64,000 nt of DNA from Segatella baroniae B14. GTDB lineage: Bacteria; Bacteroidota; Bacteroidia; Bacteroidales; Bacteroidaceae. The stretch covers positions 846,001-910,000 of the forward strand of contig NZ_CP091799.1 of assembly GCF_022024235.1 (NCBI RefSeq). Direction: 5' to 3'. The position numbers and the translations under genes were made by a program. Below, in pieces: positions 8,198 through 17,821 of the stretch. Within the stretch, counting starts at the first letter, position 1. Every line of letters begins with the position of its first letter. The notes below the pieces were generated by a model, which worked only from the letters and a program-made list of their open reading frames with translations, did not search any database and was not told the DNA's origin.

Positions 8198-8630
8198 CTA
8201 TGAAATCTATGACATGGTAAACCGTATGGAACGTGCCATAGAGTTCCTTAAAGATAAAGAGCAGATACAGGAACTTACAGAAAAAGTATCTGCCGTCCAG
8301 CATTATCTGGAGAAATTTAATTCGCTCAATGACTTGATGAAACATTTTAAAGACCTAGAAAAGAACATATATGTCTGCAAGGACATGTTCACTCCAGAAG
8401 AAGCAGCCAAGTATCTTGGCGTTTCACTAAGTCACCTTTATCGACTTACAAGTAAGAATGAAATCACCAAGTACAAACCTTCTGGCAAACTTATGTATCT
8501 CGCCAAGGTGGACCTGAATCAGTGGATGATGAACAATGAGATTCCCAGTAATGAGCGGTTAGAAAGCCTCGCCCATGAGAGAGCAGAAGAACTTAGAAAA
8601 GAACGAATCAATTCCAAACTAAAGAAATGA
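8181..8630 (+). CDS. excisionase-like helix-turn-helix protein
   Basis: Start chosen at 8181 (MALTSDYEIY); an earlier ATG at 8142 would lie deep in the upstream gene. About 60 residues of coiled coil are followed by a MerR/excisionase type DNA-binding domain, FTPEEAAKYLGVSLSHLYRL, then the wing and GKLMYLAKVDLNQWM. Proteins of this kind bind near attachment sites or replication origins of Bacteroidales elements and act in excision, or regulate the following genes. It overlaps the ATPase gene by four bases (ATGA), so the two are translationally coupled. Confidence 0.8.
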   Translation: MALTSDYEIYDMVNRMERAIEFLKDKEQIQELTEKVSAVQHYLEKFNSLNDLMKHFKDLEKNIYVCKDMFTPEEAAKYLGVSLSHLYRLTSKNEITKYKPSGKLMYLAKVDLNQWMMNNEIPSNERLESLAHERAEELRKERINSKLKK

Positions 8631-9694
8631 GCAAAAATATTCTATGTAGATTAGGTGACCAGAAGATAGATGAATCGGTTTTCAAGCAGATTATTGACGT
8701 CATTCGACTCAAAGTCACGGATAAATATGACTTTCCACCTGTCGTCATCAAATGTAAAGGTTCCATTATCGGTACTATCGGCAATTTCAGCGCCACAGTC
8801 GGAAAACCTAAAAGCAAGAAAACCTATAACCTCACAGCAGAGGTATCAGCAGCACTGTCTGGAAAACCTATACTGAACTATGAAGTTACGCTACCACCAG
8901 ATAAGCAGAAGATACTTTATGTAGATACAGAACAAGGCAGATACCACTGCCATAAGGTATTGCAGCGCATCATGAAACTAGCAGGACTTCCTCTTGACCA
9001 GGACTGCTCCCGTATAGAGTTCCTTGTTCTCCGAGAGTTTACTCCTGAGCAACGACGTGACATCATCTCCCATTGTCTGAGTGAGGACTCCGAGATTGGT
9101 CTTCTGATCATTGATGGTGTCCGAGATCTTGTCAAGGACATCAACAATTCATCTGAAGCATTGGACGTCATGAATGATCTTATGCGCTGGTCAAGCTATT
9201 ACAATCTGCACTTACAGACTGTACTTCACCTTAATAAAGGCGATGACAATACAAGAGGTCATATTGGTACAGAGCTAAACAATAAGGCTGAAACGGTCTT
9301 GCAGATTACAAAATGCAGAGAGCAGCCCAACATGAGTGAAGTCAGGGTTATGCACATCAGGGACAAGGAGTTTCAGCCATTTGCATTTTACATCAATCAG
9401 GAAGGGCTTCCGGAACTGATCAACAACTACGATGCTCCATCCAGGACAAGCAAGGTAAGCTTTGTTCAGTGGGAAGATGAACAGCATCGTGATGCTATCA
9501 AGTTGGCAATCGGTGAAAACAAACCAATTGGCTATTCCGAGATGCTTGAAACACTGACCAAAGGCTATACCCAGTATGGATATGCCCGAGGCAGATGTAC
9601 TATGGTCAGTGTCATGAAGGAACTGATAAAGCGGAAACTCATCATTAAGGATGGTAAGAATTACATTTATAATGATGATCAAGCTGATATATAA
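8627..9694 (+). CDS. RepA-like AAA ATPase of a mobile element
   Basis: 355 residues. The P-loop is unusual: TVGKPKSKKT at about 57-66 replaces the classic GxxxxGKT. This variant is typical of the AAA_25/RepA-like helicases found beside primases in Bacteroidales elements. A Walker B segment (GLLIIDGVRDLV) lies at about 161-172. The C-terminal part resembles a winged helix. It probably unwinds DNA during element replication, together with the primase that follows after 114 bases. Confidence 0.8.
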   Translation: MSKNILCRLGDQKIDESVFKQIIDVIRLKVTDKYDFPPVVIKCKGSIIGTIGNFSATVGKPKSKKTYNLTAEVSAALSGKPILNYEVTLPPDKQKILYVDTEQGRYHCHKVLQRIMKLAGLPLDQDCSRIEFLVLREFTPEQRRDIISHCLSEDSEIGLLIIDGVRDLVKDINNSSEALDVMNDLMRWSSYYNLHLQTVLHLNKGDDNTRGHIGTELNNKAETVLQITKCREQPNMSEVRVMHIRDKEFQPFAFYINQEGLPELINNYDAPSRTSKVSFVQWEDEQHRDAIKLAIGENKPIGYSEMLETLTKGYTQYGYARGRCTMVSVMKELIKRKLIIKDGKNYIYNDDQADI

Positions 9695-9808
9695 TCCGAA
9701 AAATAATTTTCTATTCTTTTAACCGGCTCAAATCGGTATAGTATAGTATGGTGTATATTTATATATAGACATACAGAAAGTACCGATAAAAGCCCATAAT
9801 AAAAATCT
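9695..9808. other. AT-rich intergenic region between the replication genes
   Basis: The segment holds a repeated TATAG tract and alternating TA-rich sequence (about 9735-9770). CCGG...ATCGGT-type short inverse pieces flank it. It lies between a RepA-like ATPase and a primase, so an origin is possible, but I see no regular iterons. The string ATAAAAGCCCATAAT near 9785 is nearly repeated near 4303. Confidence 0.25.
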
Positions 9809-10702
9809 ATGAATATATCAGAAGCCAAACAGATTGACATTGTGGATTTCCTGGAAAAGAAAGGCATCCACTACCATCATCGAAAAGGAAACAAATACTG
9901 GTATTGCTCTCCCTATCGTAATGAGAACACCCCTTCCTTCAAGATTGACAAAGTCCGTAATGACTGGTATGACTATGGTGCAGGAGAAGGAGGCGATCTC
10001 ATCGACCTCTGTAAAAAGCTGTACAACTCCAACGATACTTCGACTGTTCTCAGAATGATTGCCAGCGATGCACCTACGTTGGTAAACAATCTTGTCCGTA
10101 CCAGACATGCACCTGCCAAGCATCAGCAGGAATCAGAGTTCAGAAATGTCGATTATAATCCATTGACGGAGATAGCACTGCAATCTTATATTATCAGACG
10201 CAAGGTTGACTTGAATATCGCCATGGTTTATTGTTGCGAGGTTCATTACACACTCAGAGGCAAAAACTATTATGCCATAGCGTTCCGTAATCGCAATGGT
10301 GGTTACGAAATCCGCAACCAATACTTCAAAGGATGCATAGGACATAAGGACATCACTTTTTTCCCTTACGAGAAAGACAATCTGATGAAAGAATGCTGTA
10401 TCTTTGAAGGTTTCATGGATTTTCTTTCCTATCTGACCATAAGAGAAAAGTATGCGGATAATGTGTTTGCAGACATTGCAGCTCAATGTGATATCATTGT
10501 ACTCAATACAGTTGCTTGTTTGAGAAGAGCGCTAGATATCCTCTCACACTACGAAGCAATCCATTGTTTTCTTGACAATGATGAAGCTGGATGCAAAACC
10601 ACATCTGCTATAAAGGAATACTATTCTCTATCAACCATCGATGAGAGCCATCGTTACAAAGGATATAATGATGTGAATGATTATCTTGCCAAACATACCT
10701 AA
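9809..10702 (+). CDS. DNA primase-like protein (degenerate CHC2 finger and Toprim domain)
   Basis: 297 residues. The N-terminus keeps the CHC2 pattern CSPYRNENTPSF followed by YDYGAGEGGDLIDL. The histidine and the later cysteine pair of the true zinc finger are replaced, so zinc binding is doubtful. The Toprim domain follows: IFEGFMDFLSYL near 198-209 with the catalytic Glu, and FLDNDEAG near 254-261 with the DxD-type metal ligands. It would make RNA primers for replication of the element. It is shorter than DnaG, as is usual for element-encoded primases. A terminator follows. Confidence 0.85.
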   Translation: MNISEAKQIDIVDFLEKKGIHYHHRKGNKYWYCSPYRNENTPSFKIDKVRNDWYDYGAGEGGDLIDLCKKLYNSNDTSTVLRMIASDAPTLVNNLVRTRHAPAKHQQESEFRNVDYNPLTEIALQSYIIRRKVDLNIAMVYCCEVHYTLRGKNYYAIAFRNRNGGYEIRNQYFKGCIGHKDITFFPYEKDNLMKECCIFEGFMDFLSYLTIREKYADNVFADIAAQCDIIVLNTVACLRRALDILSHYEAIHCFLDNDEAGCKTTSAIKEYYSLSTIDESHRYKGYNDVNDYLAKHT

Positions 10703-10748
10703 TGCTTGTTCTGTGCGTATAATGCAGCATTGAACTGTACACTTAACT

Positions 10749-10782
10749 AAGGAGATTTCTTTCAGGAATTCTCCTTTTTTTT
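10749..10782 (+). terminator. terminator after the primase gene
   Basis: AAGGAGA (10749-10755) pairs with TCTCCTT (10770-10776), followed by an unbroken T run to 10782. It separates the replication module from the conjugation operon. Confidence 0.75.
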
Positions 10783-10802
10783 ATAGGCTCCATAAAGCAC
10801 AG

Positions 10803-10834
10803 CGAGTTTGATTCTTAATGTAAAATCATACTCG
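10803..10834. repeat. 32-base inverted repeat, copy 1 (upstream of the conjugation operon)
   Basis: The left arm CGAGTTTGATT and right arm AATCATACTCG are inverse with one mismatch around a 10-base centre. A second copy of identical length lies at 62847-62878; 29 of 32 bases agree. This copy sits 60 bases before the first gene of the conjugation operon. It is a candidate operator for an element-encoded regulator, or a structured 5' leader. Confidence 0.75.
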
Positions 10835-10894
10835 AATTTGAAATACTGTTAACAAAAGGGCCTTATTCTAAGACTTCCATTCTCATGTGTAAAA

Positions 10895-11434
10895 ATGGAT
10901 GTTTCTTTGCGTCGAAATTCTCAATCAGAACAACGTAATTCAAAGAAACAACAAATGAGTGCATATTTCATATTCGTCATCATTTCAACAGTCATTCTGT
11001 TCTGTTGGTATGGAATGAAAATCTGGGAGGACATGTATGGCTTCAAGAACAAACCTGAGACAGATGAAGATAACATTGAAATTCCTGTAACAGAAGAAGA
11101 ACCTACTGTCATCGAGGAAGAAGAGCAGCAGCATGAAGTTGCTGATGATACTACGGATGAAACTCATCATGAGTCCATGCTTTTAGATTCAGAAGATAGT
11201 GATGATGCGAAATCTCAGGAGGATGGAAAGCAAATTGAGCCTGAAGTCGTCATCTATGATCCAGAGCATCCAGACGGTATTTCTTCGAAAGAAAAGATGC
11301 GTAGAGCTGAACTTGGCTTCGAGGATGTGGATGCAGAGAGTACTGGAGGTATCACCGAAGTTGACTTCCGCGAAATGCTCAAAAAGTGTACACCAAGCCA
11401 TCCTGCCATCAGAATAAAATACGACAAAATATAA
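10895..11434 (+). CDS. membrane-anchored acidic protein at the head of the conjugation operon
   Basis: 179 residues. A basic N-terminus and one transmembrane helix (about residues 24-43) are followed by a very acidic tail rich in Glu and Asp (about 50-130), then the segment KEKMRRAELGFEDVDAEST. I recognise no family. Its position directly before the TraE-like genes makes it a likely inner-membrane accessory protein of the mating apparatus. The 32-base inverted repeat lies just upstream. Confidence 0.65.
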   Translation: MDVSLRRNSQSEQRNSKKQQMSAYFIFVIISTVILFCWYGMKIWEDMYGFKNKPETDEDNIEIPVTEEEPTVIEEEEQQHEVADDTTDETHHESMLLDSEDSDDAKSQEDGKQIEPEVVIYDPEHPDGISSKEKMRRAELGFEDVDAESTGGITEVDFREMLKKCTPSHPAIRIKYDKI

Positions 11435-11463
11435 TAGAAACGATATAAGGTGTCAGCTTTAAG

Positions 11464-11799
11464 ATGAATGTTCATAATGTAAAAGGATTATTGTGTTTAG
11501 CTTTGACTGCCCTTGTAGCCCACCCTGCAGCAGCAAAATGCGGCGGCGTGGACTACACATGGGGTGCTTCAGCTCTTGCTCAGGCACATGATTATGTTGT
11601 GACAATGATGCTCTATGTACTCTATCTTGTATATGCAGTATCATCCATTGTTGCCATCATCGGAGCTTTACAGATTTACTTTAAGATGACAACAGGTGAA
11701 GGTGATGTTACCAAATCGATTATGATGCTTATTGGCGCATGTCTCTTCATCATCGGTGCAAGTATTGTTTTCCCTGCTTTTTATGGCTATCAGATTTAG
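11464..11799 (+). CDS. traE: TraE-like pilin (DUF4134), copy 1
   Basis: 111 residues: signal peptide to about AAAK, then two transmembrane helices (about 39-68 and 82-106). The core GALQIYFKMTTGEGDVTKSI is the DUF4134 signature of Bacteroidales conjugation systems. The family matches VirB2/TrbC pilins in size and topology. Two further family members occur at 11868 and 26972. It carries a Cys (AKCGG) near the processed N-terminus that the others lack. Confidence 0.8.
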   Translation: MNVHNVKGLLCLALTALVAHPAAAKCGGVDYTWGASALAQAHDYVVTMMLYVLYLVYAVSSIVAIIGALQIYFKMTTGEGDVTKSIMMLIGACLFIIGASIVFPAFYGYQI

Positions 11800-11867
11800 C
11801 CGAAACCTAAAGATTCTTCAACTGGCCAGACGAGGATATATAAATTAATCAAAAATGTAAAAAGACA

Positions 11868-12227
11868 ATGTTCAAGAAAATCAAAAATTACATCAAAGGT
11901 GCAGTCAAGTCGCAGCGACTCAAAGCCTTTGCTCTCATGATGGTATGCGGCACAGCCGTCTGCCTTGCCCAGAATGCTGCTGGTGATTACACCGCAGGTA
12001 CCAGTGCACTATCCACCGTCACAGAGGAAATCGCCAAGTATATCCCGTTTGTGGTGAAGTTGTGTTACGCTATTGCCGGCGTTGTGGCTGTAGTGGGTGC
12101 TATCTCTGTGTACATCAAGATGAACAATGAGGAGCAGGATGTCAAGAAGTCAATCATGATGATTGTCGGTGCTTGTATCTTCCTTGTGGCAGCAGCTCAG
12201 GCTCTTCCTCTGTTCTTCGGTCTCTAA
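11868..12227 (+). CDS. traE: TraE-like pilin (DUF4134), copy 2
   Basis: 119 residues with a longer basic N-terminus before the signal segment (ends about CLAQ). Two transmembrane helices flank AISVYIKMNNEEQDVKKSI, the family core, and it ends ALPLFFGL. It probably forms the conjugative pilus subunit in the envelope. It sits 28 bases before traF, the usual order in these elements. Confidence 0.83.
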   Translation: MFKKIKNYIKGAVKSQRLKAFALMMVCGTAVCLAQNAAGDYTAGTSALSTVTEEIAKYIPFVVKLCYAIAGVVAVVGAISVYIKMNNEEQDVKKSIMMIVGACIFLVAAAQALPLFFGL

Positions 12228-12254
12228 AGTCAGTGCATTACAGGCATCATTGAT

Positions 12255-12557
12255 ATGGCAAAAGAAAATCACGACGAAAGTTACATGGATTATCCATTAT
12301 TCAAGGGGTTGCAGAAACCTCTTGAATTCATGGGGATTCAAGGACGTTATATCTATTGGGCAGCCGGAGCTGTAGGTGGAGCAATCATTGGTTTCATTCT
12401 GTTCTACTGCATGATAGGCTTTATAGCAGGTCTCATAACCTTGGTGGCCTCCCTCCTGCTTGGGGGCATTCTGATATTTTTGAAGCAGAAGAAGGGACTG
12501 CATACCAAGAAGAATGACCACGGAGTGTTTATCTATGCCTATTCAAGGAAAATGTAA
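12255..12557 (+). CDS. traF: TraF-like conjugation protein (DUF4133)
   Basis: 100 residues. DYPLFKGLQKPLEFMGIQGRY is followed by two adjacent transmembrane helices and a basic C-terminus. Size and order (TraE, TraF, TraG) match the DUF4133 family, which is comparable to VirB3 and usually works with the VirB4 ATPase at the inner membrane. Confidence 0.85.
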   Translation: MAKENHDESYMDYPLFKGLQKPLEFMGIQGRYIYWAAGAVGGAIIGFILFYCMIGFIAGLITLVASLLLGGILIFLKQKKGLHTKKNDHGVFIYAYSRKM

Positions 12558-12611
12558 CCATTAACCGTAAGAGTCATGTATATCAGAGTAAATCAATAAG
12601 TGTTGAACTTC

Positions 12612-12652
12612 GGTGGGCTCATTTCCTGTCGTAGGAGGTGAGCCTGCCTTTT
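12612..12652 (+). terminator. hairpin between traF and traG
   Basis: GGTGGGCTCA and TGAGCCTGCC form an imperfect stem with an inner CCT/AGG pairing, followed by TTTTAAT. It ends 12 bases before traG. As the genes on both sides belong to one apparatus, it may lower rather than end transcription, giving more pilin than ATPase transcript. Confidence 0.4.
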
Positions 12653-12663
12653 AATCCTTTAGA

Positions 12664-15222
12664 ATGTTTCTATACGTAATCATCATATTTGTTGCTATTC
12701 TTGTCGGCATGGCGATTTCTGTCTATGCCTTTGGCACTGGGGGTAAGCGCAAGAAGATATTCCAAGATATTTATTTTTCCGTGGAAGATTGCGATGGTGT
12801 CGGAGTGCTCTATACGAAGACAGGCGAATACTCTGCCATTATGAAGATAGAGAACCCCGTTCAGAAATACAGTGCTGACATTGACAGCTATTATGGTTTT
12901 ACCCAGATGATGAGCGCTTTGGCACAAACGTTGGGAGAAGGATATGCCATCCACAAGCAAGATGTCTTCGTCAGAAAGCCATTCCGTGACGAATCCGGTA
13001 ACAACCACGAGTTCCTAAGTGAAGCATACTTCAGATATTTCACTGGACGCATGTACACTGACAGTGAAACCTATCTCATTATCACGCAGGAAAACAAAAA
13101 AAGCCGTCTGATGTCATTTGACAGCAAGAAATGGCGTGACTTCCTTGTTAAGATCCACAAAGCTTATGACCAGATGAAAGATAGTGGAGTTGAAGTACGT
13201 TTTCTTGGCAAGTATGAAGCCAGAGTTTATGTTGATCGCTTTTTCTCCATGAACTTTGCCGACAAAACAGTATCAATGACCAATTTCAAGGTTGATGATG
13301 AAAGTATCAGCATGGGAGATCGTCGCTGTAAAATTTATAGTCTTATTGATGTGGATGTCACCAATCTACCTTCAGTCATCAGACCGTACACCAACATTGA
13401 AGTCAATAACATCAGCATGCCTGTAGACCTGCTATCACTCGTGGACAGCATTCCTGGTGTAGACTCTGTTGTGTACAATCAGATATTCTTCCTGCCTAAT
13501 CAGAAACGAGAGTTGGGGCTGCTTGACAAAAAGAAGAACCGCCATGCAAGTATGCCCAACCCAAGCAATCTCATTGCCGTTGAAGATATCAAGAAAGTAC
13601 AGGATATCATCGCACGTGAGAACAAACAGCTTCTTTACGCACATTACAACATTATTGTGTGTGTAAAGCCAGACGCCGATATTCAGAAGTGTACCAACCA
13701 TTTGGAGAATGCTTTCGGAAAAATGGGCATCCACATCAGTAAACGGGCATACAACCAATTGGAGTTGTTTGTAAATTCCTTTCCAGGCAACTGCTATGGT
13801 ATGAATCCTGATTATGACCGTTTTCTGACACTTTCAGATGCAGCTTCATGTCTCATGTATAAGGAGAAAATACAGCACAATGAAGATACTCCGTTAAAGA
13901 TTTACTACACCGACCGTCAGGGTGTACCTGTTGCCATTGACATCAGCGGTAAGGAGGGGGCCAACAAGCTGACAGACAATTCAAATTTCTTCTGCCTGGG
14001 TCCTTCTGGTTCGGGTAAGTCCTTCCACATGAATAGCGTAGTCCGTCAGATGTGGGAGCAGAATACAGATGTGGTCATGGTCGATACCGGTAACTCCTAT
14101 GAAGGTCTCTGTGAGTATGTTGGCGGCAAGTATATCAGCTATACGGAAGAACACCCGATTACGATGAATCCTTTCGCCATCAGACGTGAAGAACTGAATA
14201 TTGAGAAGATTGGATTTCTGAAGAACCTGATTATGCTCATTTGGAAGGGAACACAAGGTACTGTCACGAAAACGGAAGACCGTTTGATAGAACAGGTTAT
14301 TACAGAATACTTTGATGCCTTTTTCGTAACACATCGGGTTGACAATCTTTCTTTCAACACCTTCTATGAGTATAGTGTCATCCGTATTCCACAGATTATT
14401 AAAGAAAACAATCTCAGCGGAATCGACCTTGCTGCTTACAATTACCTTTTGAAGGACTTCTATAAGGGAGGAAGTCATGAACTGACACTGAATGAGAATC
14501 TAGATACTAAGTTGTTCGATGAGACATTCATAGTATTTGAGATTGACTCCATCAAGGACGACCCTCTCCTATTCCCTCTTGTTACACTTATCATTATGGA
14601 CGTTTTCATCCAGAAGATGCGTATCAAGAAGAACCGCAAAGTATTAGTCATTGAAGAGGCTTGGAAAGCAATTGCATCACCAATGATGGCAGAATACATC
14701 AAGTATCTGTACAAAACAGCACGTAAGTTTTGGGCATCTGTGGGTGTTGTAACCCAAGAAATACAGGACATCATCGGAAGTCCTATTGTCAAAGAGGCAA
14801 TCATCAACAACTCGGATGTTGTGATGCTGCTTGATCAAAGCAAGTTCAAAGAACGGTTTGATGAAATCAAAGCCATACTTGGATTGACTGATGTCGACTG
14901 CAAGAAGATATTTACGATTAACCGTCTTGAAAACAAGGAAGGACGAAGTTTCTTCCGTGAAGTATTTATCCGCCGAGGCACTACAAGTGGCGTATATGGA
15001 GTTGAGGAGCCTCATGAGTGCTATATGACATATACAACGGAGCGTGCCGAAAAAGAAGCATTGAAACTCTATAAAGCAGAGCTAAAATGCAGTCATCAGC
15101 AGGCTATTGAAGCATATTGCCGAGACTGGGAACTCTCAGAAATCAGCAAGTCGCTGCCTTTTGCTCAAAAGGTAAATAAAGCCGGACGCGTGTTGAATTT
15201 GAAAACACGCCAAAACAGTTAA
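12664..15222 (+). CDS. traG: TraG-like VirB4-type conjugation ATPase
   Basis: 852 residues. An N-terminal hydrophobic helix (residues 1-24) precedes a cytoplasmic body. The Walker A motif GPSGSGKS lies at about 443-450 and Walker B (KVLVIEEAW) at about 659-667. VGVVTQEIQDI is a typical VirB4 motif after it. The protein powers pilus assembly and transfer. Length and order agree with TraG of Bacteroidales conjugative transposons. The gene looks intact. Confidence 0.92.
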   Translation: MFLYVIIIFVAILVGMAISVYAFGTGGKRKKIFQDIYFSVEDCDGVGVLYTKTGEYSAIMKIENPVQKYSADIDSYYGFTQMMSALAQTLGEGYAIHKQDVFVRKPFRDESGNNHEFLSEAYFRYFTGRMYTDSETYLIITQENKKSRLMSFDSKKWRDFLVKIHKAYDQMKDSGVEVRFLGKYEARVYVDRFFSMNFADKTVSMTNFKVDDESISMGDRRCKIYSLIDVDVTNLPSVIRPYTNIEVNNISMPVDLLSLVDSIPGVDSVVYNQIFFLPNQKRELGLLDKKKNRHASMPNPSNLIAVEDIKKVQDIIARENKQLLYAHYNIIVCVKPDADIQKCTNHLENAFGKMGIHISKRAYNQLELFVNSFPGNCYGMNPDYDRFLTLSDAASCLMYKEKIQHNEDTPLKIYYTDRQGVPVAIDISGKEGANKLTDNSNFFCLGPSGSGKSFHMNSVVRQMWEQNTDVVMVDTGNSYEGLCEYVGGKYISYTEEHPITMNPFAIRREELNIEKIGFLKNLIMLIWKGTQGTVTKTEDRLIEQVITEYFDAFFVTHRVDNLSFNTFYEYSVIRIPQIIKENNLSGIDLAAYNYLLKDFYKGGSHELTLNENLDTKLFDETFIVFEIDSIKDDPLLFPLVTLIIMDVFIQKMRIKKNRKVLVIEEAWKAIASPMMAEYIKYLYKTARKFWASVGVVTQEIQDIIGSPIVKEAIINNSDVVMLLDQSKFKERFDEIKAILGLTDVDCKKIFTINRLENKEGRSFFREVFIRRGTTSGVYGVEEPHECYMTYTTERAEKEALKLYKAELKCSHQQAIEAYCRDWELSEISKSLPFAQKVNKAGRVLNLKTRQNS

Positions 15223-15259
15223 ATAAAACTCTCACAAAGAGCAGCAAAAATCTAAGATA

Positions 15260-17821
15260 TTGCTTGTGAATCGTTATTTTGCCATAATATCATTCGTTGT
15301 ACTGACCCTGGCTGGAAGCCTTCCAGTCAGGGCACAATACTATTCTGTTAATTTTGACCCTAAAACGGTAGCTGCCATGGCAGGAGCCTATAATGCAGAA
15401 GCAGCCGCAGAGATGTACTACAATGAGCAGTTAGGCAAGATTCACGATTACTATCAAGCGGCAGAGGTTGCCACAGCAGGTATTTTTGCAAGTAAGTTCC
15501 TTGACAGAAAAGCACTAACCGATATGGGATTATGGACAAGCAGCACGGAGAACTATTACTACCGTCGTATCTATCACATGGTTTCAGCCAAGATTATGCC
15601 AAAGATATGGACCGTTGCAGGTATGATGCTGAAAAATCCGCAAAATGCTCTCTACTGGGGGACTTACCTGTACAAGGTTTGTGACGAAACAAAGATGCTG
15701 TGCTATCAGTTTGAATCGGTTGTAACCAATTCTTCCCTTTCTTTCCGTGATATTGCTTTTCTTGAAATCAATGAAGAACTCAAAGCCATTCTCAAACTCT
15801 CAGAGCTTGGTGGTGTGGATTGGAAAAGAGTGATAGACAATTTTACAGAAATACCAAGCCACTTCACGAAAGAAAATCTGAAAGCAGACCTTGATAACCT
15901 TTATACCATGGGCATTAATCTTGCCAGTGCGGGGGCAGGCAACCTTGCCGCTACCCTGCTCCAGTCCAGCGAGTTCAGCGACTTGTTCAAAGGAAAAATG
16001 GAAGCAGCTATAAACATCGTTGATAACTATAGCAACCTAGTAAACCAAGTTCAGGGTAACTTTGGCAGAACCTTTTTGGATATAGTTGGCGGACAAGATG
16101 CTGTCGGTCGACTCTTCAACCTCTCAAATTACAACATTACTACTTGGGCAACAGATTATGCTCGTGAAGGCATGGGACAGTATTATACGCAAAGATGGTA
16201 TATCTACCGCCAAGACAGGGGAAGTGTATCACTATGTGATTATATGCCGCCAACGGATGACAATTCTATTCTGAATGGCAGTCATTGGTACAGAATCAGC
16301 ACAAAGGATCCTGACTTTTATCCATCTTCTGCAGAACGAGAAACTGCATTGCAGAATTCCGAGAGTCATGCAGGATGGAGTCGCAGCCGTGTACAGCAAC
16401 TGAACAATTCTAATGATGGATTCTATTACTCTATAAACTATTTTTCAAGTGCCTACATTCTCAGTAAGAGCAAAAGCGGTCAATATGCCAAGGCTTACGC
16501 CTATGAGATTCATGTAACCAAATCATGGAATCACTATGAGGAAGTCTATGAAGATGTTTTTGATTCATACAGTATGAGCCTTGATGCCTTCAAATCCGGC
16601 ATGAATGCAAGACTTGCTGAATATAATGACAACGAAGAAGGATATACATATTATCTTGGTTCTGATACTAAACACTATTATCAGACGACTGATGCGCGCA
16701 AACTTCAGGGAGTTGAAACTGTAACTATCAGTGTAACCTGCCATGATGGTGCCAAACTTGGAGAAGGTATCACCCAATACAAATGTTCTTCTTGTGGAGG
16801 TTCTGTTTCTGACCATACAAAACAGTGCGTGATGTCCACATCTGTCAGTGAACCCACTTCAAATACCTCTGAAATAGATCAGAAGATCAATGATGTAGAG
16901 AGACGTATTACTCAAACTCAGTTCAAAATTGACAAACTTGAACGGGAAAACGCAGCACTCCTCAAAAAGATTTCATCTGCTGGAATCGCCGAAGCATCTG
17001 CCTATCGTCGGCAGTACAATCAAAACAGAGATCAGATTATGCTCCTAAAAGCTGAACTCAAAGAATTACAGAGTCAGAAGGCAGAATATCTGCAGATAAA
17101 AAAGGAGGCGATGGAAGATGAAGATGTACCAACTGATGATTATTACAGAATACCTGCCATCATGCAGGATTTAAGAAATGCCTACAAGCTCTCATGGAAC
17201 AGTTCAGGTTCATGGAGTGGCAACACCTATACCCGAACTGCCACTATGCCGAATATCAATGGCACTATCACTTTCAAGGCCAATATTTCCATAGCTCGAA
17301 AACCAAAGTATTTACTGGGTATCAAAATTCATCGTGCTATTGTACAGATCCAATGGGAACTGACCACAGAGTACGAAGATTCCCAGGTTGTCGAAGTAAT
17401 GCAGCTCGACCCGAATATGAGCGACCAGCAAAAGGCAGATCAAGTCAATGCACACATAGCTGATACACAACGTTCCTTTCCGAACTGTGATGTTTCTACT
17501 CAATATGCACGGAGTGAACCAGCAGAAAAGGATGACACCCAAGATACCTATCATCTTCTATGGTCGAGCGACCGTCTGGAAATAGCCAGAGAGGTAGATT
17601 CTCGACTGACAAAGATTTATGCAGATCTCGTCTCTTTGGAGAAGATGATGAATTACAAACATTCTATCATCGATATACTGAAAGCTATAGCGCCATATAT
17701 CAATGACGAACAGGGACGTAAACAGAATATCATAGAACAAAGTCGACGGAGATGGCTTCGCAATGCAGCGAAAACAAGTCATTCTGACGGCTATAACGGT
17801 AAATATGATGATGAAGACTAA
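15260..17821 (+). CDS. large exported conjugation-operon protein with coiled coil
   Basis: 853 residues from a TTG at 15260; a GTG at 15266 is an equal choice, and no ATG lies nearby. A signal peptide (VVLTLAGSLPVRAQ) sends it to the periplasm. The N-terminal third is helical. Near 512-527 lies YKCSSCGGSVSDHTKQC, a zinc-ribbon-like cysteine group. Residues about 545-640 form a coiled coil. Its place between traG and traJ equals that of TraI-type proteins, but similarity is not evident. The next gene starts inside its last codons. Confidence 0.65.
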   Translation: MLVNRYFAIISFVVLTLAGSLPVRAQYYSVNFDPKTVAAMAGAYNAEAAAEMYYNEQLGKIHDYYQAAEVATAGIFASKFLDRKALTDMGLWTSSTENYYYRRIYHMVSAKIMPKIWTVAGMMLKNPQNALYWGTYLYKVCDETKMLCYQFESVVTNSSLSFRDIAFLEINEELKAILKLSELGGVDWKRVIDNFTEIPSHFTKENLKADLDNLYTMGINLASAGAGNLAATLLQSSEFSDLFKGKMEAAINIVDNYSNLVNQVQGNFGRTFLDIVGGQDAVGRLFNLSNYNITTWATDYAREGMGQYYTQRWYIYRQDRGSVSLCDYMPPTDDNSILNGSHWYRISTKDPDFYPSSAERETALQNSESHAGWSRSRVQQLNNSNDGFYYSINYFSSAYILSKSKSGQYAKAYAYEIHVTKSWNHYEEVYEDVFDSYSMSLDAFKSGMNARLAEYNDNEEGYTYYLGSDTKHYYQTTDARKLQGVETVTISVTCHDGAKLGEGITQYKCSSCGGSVSDHTKQCVMSTSVSEPTSNTSEIDQKINDVERRITQTQFKIDKLERENAALLKKISSAGIAEASAYRRQYNQNRDQIMLLKAELKELQSQKAEYLQIKKEAMEDEDVPTDDYYRIPAIMQDLRNAYKLSWNSSGSWSGNTYTRTATMPNINGTITFKANISIARKPKYLLGIKIHRAIVQIQWELTTEYEDSQVVEVMQLDPNMSDQQKADQVNAHIADTQRSFPNCDVSTQYARSEPAEKDDTQDTYHLLWSSDRLEIAREVDSRLTKIYADLVSLEKMMNYKHSIIDILKAIAPYINDEQGRKQNIIEQSRRRWLRNAAKTSHSDGYNGKYDDED

